NCBI GenBank assembly: GCA_905221605.1
Contig: CAJNDS010001068.1
Span: 1-64,000, forward strand
Direction: 5' to 3'
Length of the DNA stretch: 64,000 bases
From: Symbiodinium natans
Lineage: Eukaryota > Sar > Dinophyceae > Suessiales > Symbiodiniaceae
Positions 1-63,857 of this stretch are shown one piece after another. The translations under genes were made by a program, and so were the position numbers. A model generated the notes under the pieces. That model searched no databases and was not told the origin of the DNA. It was given only the letters and a program-made list of their open reading frames with translations. Position 1 is the first letter of the stretch. The number at the start of each line of letters is the position of its first letter.

Positions 1-2330
1 CCTTATAACGGAGCACCTCCATTCATTCATGAAGAGTGTTGAAAGGTTTCATTGTACTGGCCAGCGCAAGAACGCACCTGTTCGCACCCACATAGAAACG
101 ACATCCCAGCCTTATAACGGAGCACCTCCATTCATTCATGAAGAGTGTTGCAAGGTTTCATTGTACTGGCCAGCGCAAGAACGCACCTGTTCGCACCCAC
201 ATAGAAACGACATCCCAGCCTTATAACGGAGCACCTCCATTCATTCATGAAGAGTGTTGCAAGGTTTCATTGTACTGGCCAGCGCAAGAACGCACCTGTT
301 CGCACCCACATAGAAACGACATCCCAGCCTTATAACGGAGCACCTCCATTCATTCATGAAGAGTGTTGCAAGGTTTCATTGTACTGGCCAGCGCAAGAAC
401 GCACCTGTTCGCACCCACATGCAAACGACATCACAGGCTATAATGGAGCACCTAAAATCATTCATGAAGAGGGTTGCAAGGTTTCATTTTGTACTGGCCA
501 GCGCAAGAACGCACCTGTTCGCACCCACGTACAAACGACAGCCCAGGCTTATAAGGGAGCACCTCAAATCATTCATGAAGAGAGTTGCAGGGCTTCATAT
601 TGTACTGGCCAGCGCAAGAACGCGCCTGTTCGCACCCACATAGAAACGACATCCCAGCTTTAGAACGGAGCACCTGAATTCATTCATGAAAAGTGTTGCA
701 AGGTTTCATTGTATACTGGCCAGCGCAAGAACACACCTGTTCGCACCCGCATACAACCGACATCCCAGCCTTACAACAGAGCACCGGCAATCATTCATTG
801 TCATGAAGAGTGTTGCAAGGTTTCATATTGTACTGGCCAGCGCAAGAACGCACTTGTTCGCACCCACATACAATCGACATCCCAGCCTTATAACAGAGCA
901 CCCGCAATCATTCATTGTCATGAATATTGTTGCAAGGTTTCTTTTAGTGGCCAGCGCCAGAACGCACCTGTTCGCAGCCACATACAAACGACATCCCAGC
1001 CTTATAACGGAGCACCTCAAATCATTCATGAAGAGTGTTGCAAGGTTTCATTGTACTGGCCAACGCAAGAACGCACCTGTTCGCACCCACATAGAAACGA
1101 CATCTTAGTTTTATAAAGGAGAAAATCTAACCATTCATGAAGAGTGTTGCAAGGTTTCATTTAGTGGCCAGCGCAAGAACGCACCTGTTCGCACCCACAT
1201 ACAAACGACATCACAGGCTTATAATGGAGCACCTAAATTCATTCATGAAGAGTGTTGCAAGGTTTCATTTTGTACTGGCCAGCGCCAGAACGCACCTGTT
1301 CGCACCCACATACAAACGACATCCCAGCCTTATGACGGAGCACCTGAAATCATTCACGAAGACTGTTGCAAGGTTTCATTGTGCTGGCCAGCGCAAGAAC
1401 GCACCTGTTCGCACCCACGTACAAACGACACCCCAGGCTTATAACGGAGCACCTCAAATCATTCATGAAAAGTGTTGCAAGGCTTCATATTGTACTGGCC
1501 AACGCAAGAACGCACCTGTTCGCACCCACATAGAAACGACATCTTAGTTTTATAAAGGAGAAAATCTAACCATTCATGAAGAGTGTTGCAAGGTTTCATT
1601 TAGTGGCCAGCGCAAGAACGCACCTGTTCGCACCCACATACAAACGACATCACAGGCTTATAATGGAGCACCTAAATTCATTCATGAAGAGTGTTGCAAG
1701 GTTTCATTTTGTACTGGCCAGCGCCAGAACGCACCTGTTCGCACCCACATACAAACGACATCCCAGCCTTATGACGGAGCACCTGAAATCATTCACGAAG
1801 ACTGTTGCAAGGTTTCATTGTGCTGGCCAGCGCAAGAACGCACCTGTTCGCACCCACGTACAAACGACACCCCAGGCTTATAAGGGAGCACCTCAAATCA
1901 TTCATGAAAAGTGTTGCAAGGCTTCATATTGTACTGGCCAGCGCAAGAACGCGCCTGTTCGCACCCACATACAAACGACATCCCAGCCGAAGAACGGAGC
2001 ACCTGAATTCATTCATGAAAAGTGTTGCAAGGTTTCATTGTACTGGCCAGCGCAAGAACGCACCTGTTCGCACCCGCCTACAAACGACATCCCAGCCTTA
2101 TAACGGAGCACCTGAATTCATTCATGATAAGTGTTGCAAGGTTTCATTGTATACTGGCCAGCGCAAGAACGCACCTGTTCGCACCCACATACAACCGACA
2201 TCCCATGCCTATAAGGGAGCACCTCAAATCATTCATGAAGAGTGTTGCAAGGTTTCATTATGCACTGGCCAGCGCAAGAACGCACTTGTTCGCACCCACA
2301 TACAAATGACATCCCACCCTTGGGGACCGC
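1..2330. repeat. 109-bp tandem satellite array
   Basis: A unit of about 109 bp (reference points: TTCATTCATGAAGAGTGTTG and CCAGCGCAAGAACGCACC) repeats from the first base to about 2,320. The first four units are almost identical; later ones diverge and vary by a few bases. A four-unit block starting near 1,102 is repeated 439 bp later at 1,541. Because 109 is not a multiple of three, the open frames through it cycle between frames and give no conserved repeated protein. I regard all ORFs here as by-products of the satellite. Confidence 0.93.
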
Positions 2331-3700
2331 CGAAAGTACTAACGAGGTACGTAGATGTACTTTCAGAAGCTGCTTTGGGAAGCTATCTTTGTGGTCGCCT
2401 GTGTGGACTTTTCTGGGGGTACATACTTTAGGACGCCGCCTCTGGGGTCCTATCGTCCTCTCTGTGTTAGAAGCGTGCCGCTGGCCGCCTGTGTGGGGAA
2501 TCGAGATCCCGAAGGCGATTTTAGAGAGGTTCAGAAACCGCCCCTCCTGTGGTTGTAATGTGTACTTTAGGGTTTGGGTTGAGGGTTTCGGGCGTCACGC
2601 GCTTTCGGAAGCCACCTTGTTTAGGAAGCCGCCCTTGCCGTCCTTGTGGTATTGTTTAGGAAGCCTTTCGGAAGCCGGCTCGTTTACGAAGCCGCCGCCC
2701 TTGTTGTATTCCTTGTTTAGTCGGGCAGCCGCCTTGTTGGTCCTGGTCCAGCGGTCCCTGAGGTTCTTTTGGAAGCGGCCTTTTTTCAGAAGCCTGCTTT
2801 GTGGTCCTGTGGTCCGCGGCCTTAGTTGGCAGCGACCCTTGTGGTGTCTCTTGCTTAAGCCGCCTTTGTGGTCCAAAGGCGGCTTCTGGTCCAAAGGCGG
2901 CTTCTCTTGTGGTACACGTGGTCCAAAGGCGGCTCCAAAGGCGGCTTCTTGTGGTAGTGGTCCAAAGGCGGCTTCTTGTGGTATAAAGGTCCAGGAGGCT
3001 TCTTGTGGTATAAAGGAGTAGTCCAAAGGCGGCTTCTTGTGGTATAGGTGGTTTCTTGCGGTATAAAGGAGGGCTTCCTGTGGTGGTCCAAAGCCGGCTT
3101 CTTGTGGTATAAAGTAGGGCTTCTTGTAAGCGGGCTTCTTGTGGTCCAAAGGCCGGCGGCTTCTTGTGGTATAAAGGAGGGCTTCTTGCAAAGGAGTGGT
3201 CCAAACCCAAACCGGCTTCTTGTGGTATAAAGGAGAGCTTCTTGTAGGAGGGCTTCTTGTGGTATAGAGTGGTCCAAAGGCGGTTTCTTGTGGTATAAGG
3301 GAGGGCTTCTTGTGGTATAAAGGAGGGCTTCTTGGGCGGCTTGGACCATGAGAAGCCGGCTTCTTGCGGTATTCTCGTGGTATAGAGGCGGAGGCTTCCT
3401 GTGTCTGGCAAACATGGCTTTGTGGTCGTGGTCGAAAGAGCAGCTTCTTCAGGCTTGTGACGCTTGCTGTGTGGTCCAAAGATGCCTTGCTTCGGGCTTT
3501 TGACACGTGCAGCAAAGGGGGCTTCTTGAAGGCTTCTGAGGCTTCCTGTGGTCCAAAGGTGGCTTCTTCAGGGCTGTCGAGGGCTTGAGGCTTGTGCAGC
3601 GTGTTTGCGAAGGGGGTCCAAAACGGGGCGCGGGGTCAAAAGGGGGCTTCTTGACGGCTTCTGCGTTTGTTTTTGGCGTTCGTGTTTTCGGGGGTCTTGC
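2330..3700. repeat. Degenerate GGCTTCTTGTGG-type repeat field
   Basis: The stretch is built from imperfect short units such as GGCTTCTTGTGGTATAAAGG and GGTCCAAAGGCGGCTTCTTG, densest between 2,870 and 3,370. Long ORFs on the minus strand are rich in YHKKP/TTRSP and simply follow the repeat. No conserved domain is visible. Confidence 0.75.
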
Positions 3701-4780
3701 AGGGAGTCTCGCCTTCTTCAGGTCTTCTGCATGTTGTCCGTGGCGCTCTTAAGGCGGCTGCTTCTGGTCTTCAAAAGTCAAACTGTGTTTAGGGTACTGC
3801 AGTGTGTGCTGGGGCAGGGAAGGGAAAGTTGTGAGAGTCATTTCTGGGTTAGAGGTTGTCCTTGAAGCTGGCTTCTTCTGGGCTTCCAATAATTGTGTTT
3901 GTTTCTGACACGTTTCACAATTGCGGGGCGGGGGTGGGGGGATGCATGGGGTCAAGGGGCGGGGTGAGGCCTTGGTGGGAGGTTGGGTGCTTTGATGGGC
4001 AAGGAAGGAGGGGGGAGGAGGTATCTTCATCCGAAACTGGCTGTTTCTTGGGGGTGTTACGGAGGATTTTGGGCTCTGGTCTTGAGAGAAAGGGAGGGGG
4101 GGCAAGTGCAGGGTTCTCAACTCTCAACCTAAACCCTAGACTTCTCTGCGCTCTGGACAGTACAAGTGCCAAGCCAGCTACAGAAGCTTCTCGTGCGCAT
4201 TGAGGCTGGGGCCGGGGCGACATGCGCTGTCGAGGATGCGAGGCGAGAACCTTTGCTGGGCTCTCAGCACACCATGCGTCTGGCAGCCACAGTTGGTAGC
4301 AGACATGATTTACGAATTGAATTGACAGCCCAGCTTGCATGTGCTTGCCAGCAGAACTCTTCTTGCTGCAACATGCTGCAGAACCTTGTGTGCTTGTGTC
4401 ATGCTTTGCAGCAAAGGGAGCAAAGGGCCAAGGTGCAGCAATAAGCGTCAAGAAAGTGCCCCTTAGCAGTATCGCCCAACTCACAATCCGCAGCTTAGGA
4501 TAAATAGGCTGCCTCACCTCTCACGCCACATGCCTTCCTGGCCTCTTGTCATGTGTTCACCATCGTCGGCGCAGTCTAACTGTATCCGCCCCTGTCATGA
4601 AATTTTTCACATTGGTTAATCCACCAGTAGTACGAGGAAGTGATTAACAGTATTATAGGTAGTACAGTGTAGTACTGGTACTACTAATAGGTAGCACTAC
4701 CACCACCAGCACCACCACAACAACCACCACTACTACGTTACGGCAAATGATATTGTACATGCTTCAACTTTGCGGGGCCA
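3700..4780. other. No recognisable gene
   Basis: GT-rich sequence continues to about 4,120 and is followed by ordinary sequence. Overlapping ORFs on both strands (up to 200 codons at 3,915-4,517, minus) show no domain. 4,620-4,740 is rich in TAGTAC/ACCACC short repeats just upstream of the coiled-coil gene and could hold its promoter, but no motif can be assigned. Confidence 0.4.
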
Positions 4781-4792
4781 AAGCAAATCGTG

Positions 4793-5767
4793 ATGTCCGG
4801 CGCTGGCGACAGCCATGGCGATGGAGACTGGACACCCGAGGAGATACTGAAGTGGAGGTCTGGGGAGTGGACGGCAGCTGATGATGAAGCACACCAGGTC
4901 AGGCTGGAGCAGCGTCGGCGTGACGCCAGCAAGAACTTACGCTTTCAGCTGCCTGAGAAGTGGAAAGTGACGCTGGAAAGGAAACCTGGGGAACAGCACC
5001 GTACGAAAGACTTCTCGGACATCCAGAGGGTTTGCAATCGGAAGCTCCAGCGCATGTACAATGAGTGGCAGGAGGAGGTGGAGAAGCTGGCGGCGGATCA
5101 TACCACCAAACTGGAGATAGCCTCAGCGGCCACAGGATGGGGCGCGGCTGGCCAGGTCATGCTGCAGAAGCAGCTGGCCCAGAAAGAGGAGCAGAACCAG
5201 AAGAGCCTTGATGACATGGCTGCGGAGCACAAGCGGGGGATGGACGAGCTCAAGGCCAAGCACGAGGGTGTGCTCCTGGAGCACGAGCAGGCGATGGAGG
5301 AGCTCCGGGCGAAGCATGACAAGACGATGGAGGAGCTCAAGGGCAAGCATGAGTGTGCCGTCGTGGAGCACCAGCGGCAGACGGCGGAGCTCAAGGCCAC
5401 GCACAAGGCTGGGATGAAGGAGGTCCAGGCCAAGCACCGAGAGGAGATGCTCGAGCAGAAGGGGAAGCATGAGCGTGCCCTCGTGGAGCACGCGCAGGGG
5501 CTGGCAGAGCTCATGGGCAAGCACAAGGCTGAGCTCGAGCTGATCCAGCAGGGTGCGGAGGCCCAGCTACTGGCCCATCAGGAGGAGAGCCGGGAGGCTG
5601 CGAAGAAACAAGGCGTGTATAAGGCCAGGGTCCAGCACAGCATCGGGAAATGGAGGCGCAAGGAAGCGATCTTGAAGCGCCGCCTGCTGTCGAAGACTCT
5701 CCGCCTGAAAGCACTGGAGGGTAAGGAGAAGGAGGATCCGAAGGACTCCGTTGCAAAACACGGATAG
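4793..5767 (+). CDS. Intronless coiled-coil protein
   Basis: This is an open frame of 324 codons from ATG 4,793 to TAG 5,765-5,767. The N-terminal 60 residues are acidic and contain WTPEEILKWRSGEW. From about residue 90 to 300 the protein is a long charged helix with a recurring KH motif about every 11 residues (AKHEGVLLEHEQ, AKHDKTMEEL, GKHECAVVEH, GKHERALVEH), typical of a coiled coil. There is no signal peptide or membrane segment. Codons are strongly GC3-biased and the other frames contain only shadows, which supports real coding. Unlike the kinase gene further on, it has no introns. The function is unknown; a structural or filament-associated role is only a guess from the coiled coil. 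A GTG three bases upstream is in frame, but ATG is preferred. Confidence 0.8.
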   Translation: MSGAGDSHGDGDWTPEEILKWRSGEWTAADDEAHQVRLEQRRRDASKNLRFQLPEKWKVTLERKPGEQHRTKDFSDIQRVCNRKLQRMYNEWQEEVEKLAADHTTKLEIASAATGWGAAGQVMLQKQLAQKEEQNQKSLDDMAAEHKRGMDELKAKHEGVLLEHEQAMEELRAKHDKTMEELKGKHECAVVEHQRQTAELKATHKAGMKEVQAKHREEMLEQKGKHERALVEHAQGLAELMGKHKAELELIQQGAEAQLLAHQEESREAAKKQGVYKARVQHSIGKWRRKEAILKRRLLSKTLRLKALEGKEKEDPKDSVAKHG

Positions 5768-5769
5768 GT

Positions 5770-7035
5770 CTGTGAGCATGGAGTCCTGCATGTTGTCGGT
5801 CTCTTGTTCAAGCCTTGAGCCGACTTATTAAACACATAGCTCTTCAGTCTGACTTGCCAGGACAAGAAAAAACGACAGCTTCCTGCGCTTGTCGAGGCTA
5901 GGATTTTGCTGGTGCCGTCGCATTTCATTTAGCTTTCCAAGAAATTGTGCCAGGAGACCTGTGCAAATCCAGGCCAAGCTGAGGCAAGAGTAATGATCAT
6001 GGGAGTTGCTGCCCAGTGTTTGCTGCCGCAATTATTCCTGTTCCAGGGTGCTGCTGTCTTGGCCGCTGCTTCCGCCACTGATGTCAGTGACACTGACACT
6101 GTTAAAGATGAGGCCAGCCACTTTGTCAGTTATGTGGCTCCCTGCAAATCCGTGCACCTTGTGTGTTACTGTTCCAGGCTGCCACTCTCCCGGAAGAGCT
6201 GCCTACAGCACACTCCCCTGGCGAGGCAGGGAGTGCTGCAGGTGTTCAGAGTCAATTTTTTCCTTGGCTTGCCTGCTTAACGAAAACTTAATTTTGTGTC
6301 AGCATCATGGAGGACTTTCCCATGGCCCTCTCACCTACCTCTCTGGCCGCATCGACCTCGCCTGCAGGCACCTTTGCGGTGTTTGCTGGGCTTGATTCAT
6401 GTCAGTCTTGCCATCCTTCCAAACCCTGGTGGTCAGATCGCAGCAGATCCCCTTCGAGCACAAAGACCCAAGTGAAGGTGGAGGAGGACTAAGTAAGGTT
6501 TCTGCATGCCGGGGCAGCAATAACAGCAGCAGAATTTCTGAAACAGCAGTTCACAACACAATGGCTGCTCACTGTTGCCCCTGATAGCTTCTTGGAGGCC
6601 CGTGTGCAAACAGCACGCCGCACACATGTGATAGACATGTGGACTTCGACTCTTCCCAGCTATGCTCACAAACAGACGTCATGGCACTCATGCTGCCCGA
6701 CGAAAAAAAGAGCTCACACAGCGACATGCGTCGCACTATTGTCAGCCACTTTGATGTGTGCCGTCTCATGTCATGTGACCAAACAAATCTTCCGAGGTCA
6801 TGACCTCTTGCAGAAGTCGGTGGGGTGTGGTCGAGCTGGGCGTGGGCAGCCTCGGCACAAAGCTTCAGATTCAGAGTGCTACACATGACCAGAGCTTCAG
6901 ATTCAGAGTGCTACACATGACATGTGGGTGTCTTTACTTTTGAGATGACAGACAGCTCAGGGTTATGCGTTGACACCATCATGCGGGGTCATGCGAGGTA
7001 GGTTTGCGCTTTGCGCGTGTGTTCTCTGGTTTTCT
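5770..7035. other. Probable 3' flank of coiled-coil gene; no gene recognised
   Basis: No ORF here has recognisable features. A 30-bp direct duplication (CTTCAGATTCAGAGTGCTAC and following) sits at about 6,863-6,921. The rest looks like unremarkable intergenic sequence. Confidence 0.4.
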
Positions 7036-7039
7036 GTCT

Positions 7040-7461
7040 CTCTTACTCCGATTCACTTCTCACTCTCAACACTCTCACTCTCGTCTCAGTCTCGCCCTCG
7101 CTCATGTTCTCACCTGCGCTCTCACTCACACTTGTGCTCTCATGAACACTCAATCATTCACTTACTGACTCGCCCACTGACTCACGCACTCACTCACTCA
7201 CTCATGCCATCAAACACTCTCTCTCAGACTCACTCACTCGCTCGCTCGCTCGATCGCTGAGAAACTCAGTCACTCAGTCACTCACTCATTCACCCCACCC
7301 ATGCGCACGCACGCACACGCACGCACACTCCCACACACACACACACACACCCACCCACCCACACACACACACACACACCCGCCCACGCACACGCACACGC
7401 ACACGCACACTCACACACCCACCCGCGCACACACCCACACCCACACCCACACCCACACCCA

Positions 7462-7506
<45 letters not shown>

Positions 7507-7511
7507 ACACA

Positions 7512-7559
<48 letters not shown>

Positions 7560-7560
7560 T
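7040..7560. repeat. CACT- and CA-rich microsatellite
   Basis: Tracts of CTCACTCACT (7,040-7,300) pass into CACACCCACAC repeats and a nearly pure (CA)n (about 7,300-7,556). All ORFs crossing it are low complexity. Confidence 0.95.
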
Positions 7561-7764
7561 TTCACTAACCGCGCCAGACATGCAGGCACTGCATCAGTCA
7601 CTCACTCACTGGCACAGTCACTGACTCACTCACTCACTGATGGGCCTCGTTCCCTCCTGTCGTGTGTTGCCTGATTGAAATCTGAGAGCCTGGCACACCA
7701 TGTCAATGATCCCTTTGAAGCCGGTGACACCTCAGGGCAGCATGTTTGAGCGTTCCAAATTCCA

Positions 7765-8215
7765 CCCCTGTTCGGGGAGCTCCTTGCCCCTGTTCGGGGC
7801 ACGAAAAACCTCTGTTCGGGGTCGACGTAGCACGGCTGTTCCGGAACCTCCTTGCCCCTGTTCGGGGCACGAAAGACCCCTGTTCGGGGTTCCACCTGTG
7901 ACCCCTCTTCGGGGTTCTGCTTGCCCCTGTTCGGGGCACCAACAAACCCCTGTGCGGGGTTCGATTCCCCACCCCTGTTCGGGGTTCTGCTTGCCCCTGT
8001 TCGGGGCACCAACAAACCCCTGTGCGGGATTCGATTCCCCACCCCTGTTCGGGGTTCTGCTTGCCCCTGTTCGGGGCACCAACAAACCCCTGTGCGGGGT
8101 TCGATTCCCCACCCCTGTTCGGGGTTCTGTTTGCCCCTGTTCGGGGCACAAATCAAACCCCCCTGCTCGGGACACAGCCCCCCCCTGTGCGGGGATCTGC
8201 TCCTGCTCGACGAGG
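7765..8215. repeat. Array of small GC hairpins (70-bp period)
   Basis: The core CCCCTGTTCGGGG can form a four-base C:G stem with a five-base TGTTC loop. It recurs about 20 times, including TGTGC- and TCTTC-loop variants. From about 7,921 to 8,140 three hairpins form a regular 70-bp unit: a TGCCCC-loop-GGGGCA stem, a CCCCTGTGCGGGG stem, and a CCCCTGTTCGGGG stem. The piece GGGGTTCGATTCCCC between them also folds and resembles a tRNA T-arm, but no tRNA is present. Confidence 0.85.
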
Positions 8216-8459
8216 CCCACTGCGATTGTGCCTGACATCCTGACAGGGCCTGCAAAAGGGTTTCGAGGATTGTGCGTAGTTTAGGGTTTAGGGTGCAAGG
8301 TTTACTGTGCAATCTCAGTGCTCCAGGTTAAGATTTAAGGTTAATATGGGGTATCAATGTGTTTCGGGGGGGAGGGGGGGGGGTTTAGGGTTTATAGGGT
8401 TTCGGCTTAGGGTTTAGGGTTGCTAGGGTTTAGGTCTTGGGGTGTAGGGCCAAGGATCT

Positions 8460-9000
8460 GCTCGCCCCCAAAACACTTCATGAACACACAGTACACCCTT
8501 AAGGTTGCCCTCGCTCGTAAAAAATATATACTTGTTGAGTTTAGTTGAGCCAGAAGATACCACAACAGAAATGTTAATTCTTGCAAACCATTGATCTGTC
8601 AGCTCTGGGGTTCTTGCAGGCTTGGCTGTGCCAGACAGCATATGTTTGAAATTTGCCAGACCTGGAATGAAAACAAAAGTATGCTTTCACAACATAGCTG
8701 TGTCAAAGGTCAAAAGCGTGTTGACTTGTTCACCCTAAACCCACAAATTTCACCAACAGTGAGGAAAAGGTAAGTGGCAGGGGTCAAGGTCATGCGTGTG
8801 TTTTCTTTCTACGCCTTACATCACACATGAAAGCGGAGGGAGAGAGAGAGGGAAAGGGGAGAGATTTCGCGGTCTTGCCTTCGCCCTAGACTCCTAATTT
8901 CCCCCTTCCCCCCCCGGAGCAGGAGCAAGCGGGTAAGTTCTTCCCACGGGCCCAAAAAAGCTTTTGTCCAGGTGGATTTTTCAGGACTTCACTTTCCCAC
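8460..9000. other. No recognisable gene
   Basis: Ordinary sequence with a short GA-rich patch near 8,835-8,865. No coding or RNA feature is supported. Confidence 0.4.
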
Positions 9001-9011
9001 TATGGATTTTT

Positions 9012-9624
9012 TCATGACGTAAATCTCCCCAAAAATGAATTTTCCAAAACCCGAATGCTACGAAGTAAAGCTCGAATACCACGAATCCAACATTTCTGCG
9101 CTCTCAGAAGAGCTTCGGACCGCGCGAGGTACTCCTTCGCGCTGCTGACCACCGTTTGGCCAAGCTCGAGGAACCCTTCCTCTTCGCAAGGCGCCCTCAG
9201 TTGGAGCGAGCCAGTAGCTCCAACGTTGCTGGCAACGCCACTCGTGCCCTCAACACTGCTCCACAGGGTATCGAGTAGGCTGCGGCCAGTTGGCGCGGCG
9301 TGGTATGCATCCACGCATTATCAGAGCAGGCGTTGCAGCACGGCACGTTGCATCGCCAACCTTTTGCACTTTCTTTTGCTTGACTGCGGGCGAAAAGCCG
9401 CGGCAGGTTGGAAACCTGCCCATTTTGCATTCCCCGCACTTTTCTCCTCCGCCCTGCCTGTGGCCCCTCGTGCTGAGGGTGCTCTTTTGCAGGTGCTGCG
9501 GACCGTGTCCTGGTCGCGGCAATGCGCTCGCCGAAGCGCGTGTGAGTTGCATTGCCTGCGGCACGAGCCATGTGCGCGGCTCTCACTGAGTCTGGTAGCC
9601 CGTAGGGTAGTTCCGGATAGGTGA
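9012..9624. other. Possible coding fragment, strand unresolved
   Basis: GC-rich sequence is open for 189 codons on plus (9,055-9,624) and for 100-129 codons in overlapping minus frames. The minus reading includes AKEYLARSEALLRAQKC and looks more protein-like, but no family is recognised and the start is uncertain. Confidence 0.25.
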
Positions 9625-10063
9625 GTAGCCGTAGCCGTAGCTTAGGACCGGTAGTGTACAGTGTACCATTTGTACCATAGTCTGCGTACTGGCAGCTAGA
9701 GACCAGCTCGAGGATTCAAGAGCCTCGCCCACCAGCAAAAGGGTGAGGACCTCCTGGGAAAGGGTGGTTTAGGGTTGCTGAGGGTTGCCGTCGTCGTGCG
9801 TTCGTTGTGGTGGTGCGGGCTAGCGTCCCTGCCGCATGCCAATGCTCATGATGTGCGGACCACCGCGGTCGCACGCGACACCCTCTCCCTTCCCTTTCTG
9901 TGTTCAGCGCGAGTGCCTGCTGCACTCCGAGCTCGAGATGAGCTGGAAGCCTCGGCTGAGGGGCGAATGTGAGCAGGTCTAAGCACGCACGTTGCATGTG
10001 CCGAGCTGCCAGAACCAGTACTGTAGTTTTCTTTGCATGTGTAGTTTTGCAATTCGTTTCAAT

Positions 10064-10080
10064 GCCAATTTTGGCTCAAG
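10064..10080 (+). other. Relic of dinoflagellate spliced leader (DinoSL)
   Basis: The sequence GCCAATTTTGGCTCAAG matches the last 16 bases of the canonical dinoflagellate spliced leader (…GCCATTTTGGCTCAAG) with one inserted A. Such relics are known in dinoflagellate genes that returned to the genome from trans-spliced mRNA. The following bases (TACCGAG) do not extend the leader, and no clear ORF follows. A degenerate SL RNA gene copy or chance are the alternatives. Confidence 0.55.
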
Positions 10081-10259
10081 TACCGAGCTTGTGCCTTTGA
10101 GCACGGTAGAGTCGTACAGTAGCTCTTAGGTTGCTGTGCGGTCCGACCGGACGCACTCAGGCGTAGCTGCACAAGTGCTTGAACTCGCGAAGTCGTAAAA
10201 CAGCGTGGCCGGGCTGTGATTGCATTGGCTTAGTGCAAGTCCAGTGCTGGTCGACTTCA

Positions 10260-10439
10260 CAAAATAGTAAAAGCAACGGTGATAGTCATAGTAATAGTAA
10301 CAATAATCGTAATAGTAATAGTACTAGTAATAGTGATAGTACTAGTAATAGTGATAGTAATAGTGATAGCAGTAGCAGTAGCAGTAGCAGTAGCAGTAGC
10401 AGTAGCAGTAGCAGTAGCAGTAGCAGTAGTAGTAGTAGC

Positions 10440-10500
<61 letters not shown>

Positions 10501-10555
10501 ATAGAAATAGAAATAGCAATAGGAATAGTAATAATAATAATAAAAAAATAAGTAT
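10260..10555. repeat. AGT/AGC triplet microsatellite
   Basis: This is a run of AGTAAT, AGTAGC and finally pure AGT triplets. It encodes homopolymers in every frame (S/N, V/I, L on minus) and is not evidence of a gene. Confidence 0.95.
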
Positions 10556-10559
10556 GATT

Positions 10560-11425
10560 AAATTAGGGCATCATAATAACAATAATAAATGCTGTCTGTT
10601 CATAACAAATAAATCGCCTACTTCAGACAGGAAAATAGCCAGGTCTAGGGCCGAGGGCTCAGGGTTCGGGGTTTAAGGCTTCGTGTGCCGGGGGGGGGGG
10701 GGGGTTCTCCATGTCAGCGCATTTGCTTATGGCTTGTGGTTGTGGCTCGGGAAATAGGACCACCAAGTTGTTAAACTCCCCCCCTCCCCCCAAACCCCAA
10801 ACCCCAAACCCTAAACCCCAAACCCTAAACCACGTCTTCCTTTGGGGGTATCCACCAGCTGTGGGTGGGTCATGACATGATTTCACGCATGCTCCGGCTC
10901 AATTATGGCGCGCGTATTGCGGCCGCTGCCCGTCTCGCAGATAGACCCCACGAGGCCCGAGCCCCGTGCTGTAGACCCGATTTTTTAGGGTTGAGGGTCT
11001 GCATTTAAATAAAATAGAGTTTAGATATAGGTTACCCAAGCAACACACACACACACAGAGACAGATACCTAAACACCGATAATTAAACAATGGACCCTAA
11101 ACACCCTCTGAAAATATCCGGAAAGATGATCCTGTTAAGCCCAATAAGGGAATATATGAAAGATCACAAGGGCCTATCTAGTAAACCACACTTGCAGTGA
11201 ACTCCAGAAAGTACATGGTTAAAGGACGATTCGTGCTGGGATTCCCTTTAGTAACCCTCTTGGGGTATAAGGAGAATGATCCTCCAACTGTTGGGAGGTT
11301 TAGGGTTTAGGGTTTAGGGTTTAGGGTTTAGGGTTCAGGGTTCAGGGTTCAGGGTTTAGGGTTTAGGGTTTAGGGTTTGCAGGTTACTGTAGCATCTTTT
11401 TCAGGTTCCCATGTGATCCCTGGCT
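10560..11425. other. 3' flank of the minus-strand gene; no other gene
   Basis: Contains poly-G (10,690-10,705), CCCTAAA variants (10,795-10,830) and a TTTAGGG/TTCAGGG tract (11,297-11,378). No ORF with support. Confidence 0.4.
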
Positions 11426-11428
11426 TTA

Positions 11429-63857
<52,429 letters not shown>

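Noticed and set aside
29-1547. Several ORFs of 65-140 codons (MKSVARFH…)
   Set aside because: They read through a 109-bp satellite whose unit is not divisible by three, so the protein changes frame with each unit.
2595-3515. 306-codon minus ORF
   Set aside because: It mirrors the GGCTTCTTGTGG repeat; composition is low complexity and several frames are open together.
7286-7624. CV- and TH-rich ORFs
   Set aside because: Products of the (CA)n microsatellite.
7921-8140. CRISPR array or tRNA cluster
   Set aside because: Repeats are contiguous hairpins without unique spacers. The T-arm-like GGGGTTCGATTCCCC has no acceptor, D or anticodon arm around it.
10179-10676. Poly-serine/asparagine ORF
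   Set aside because: Product of a triplet microsatellite; all frames are open.
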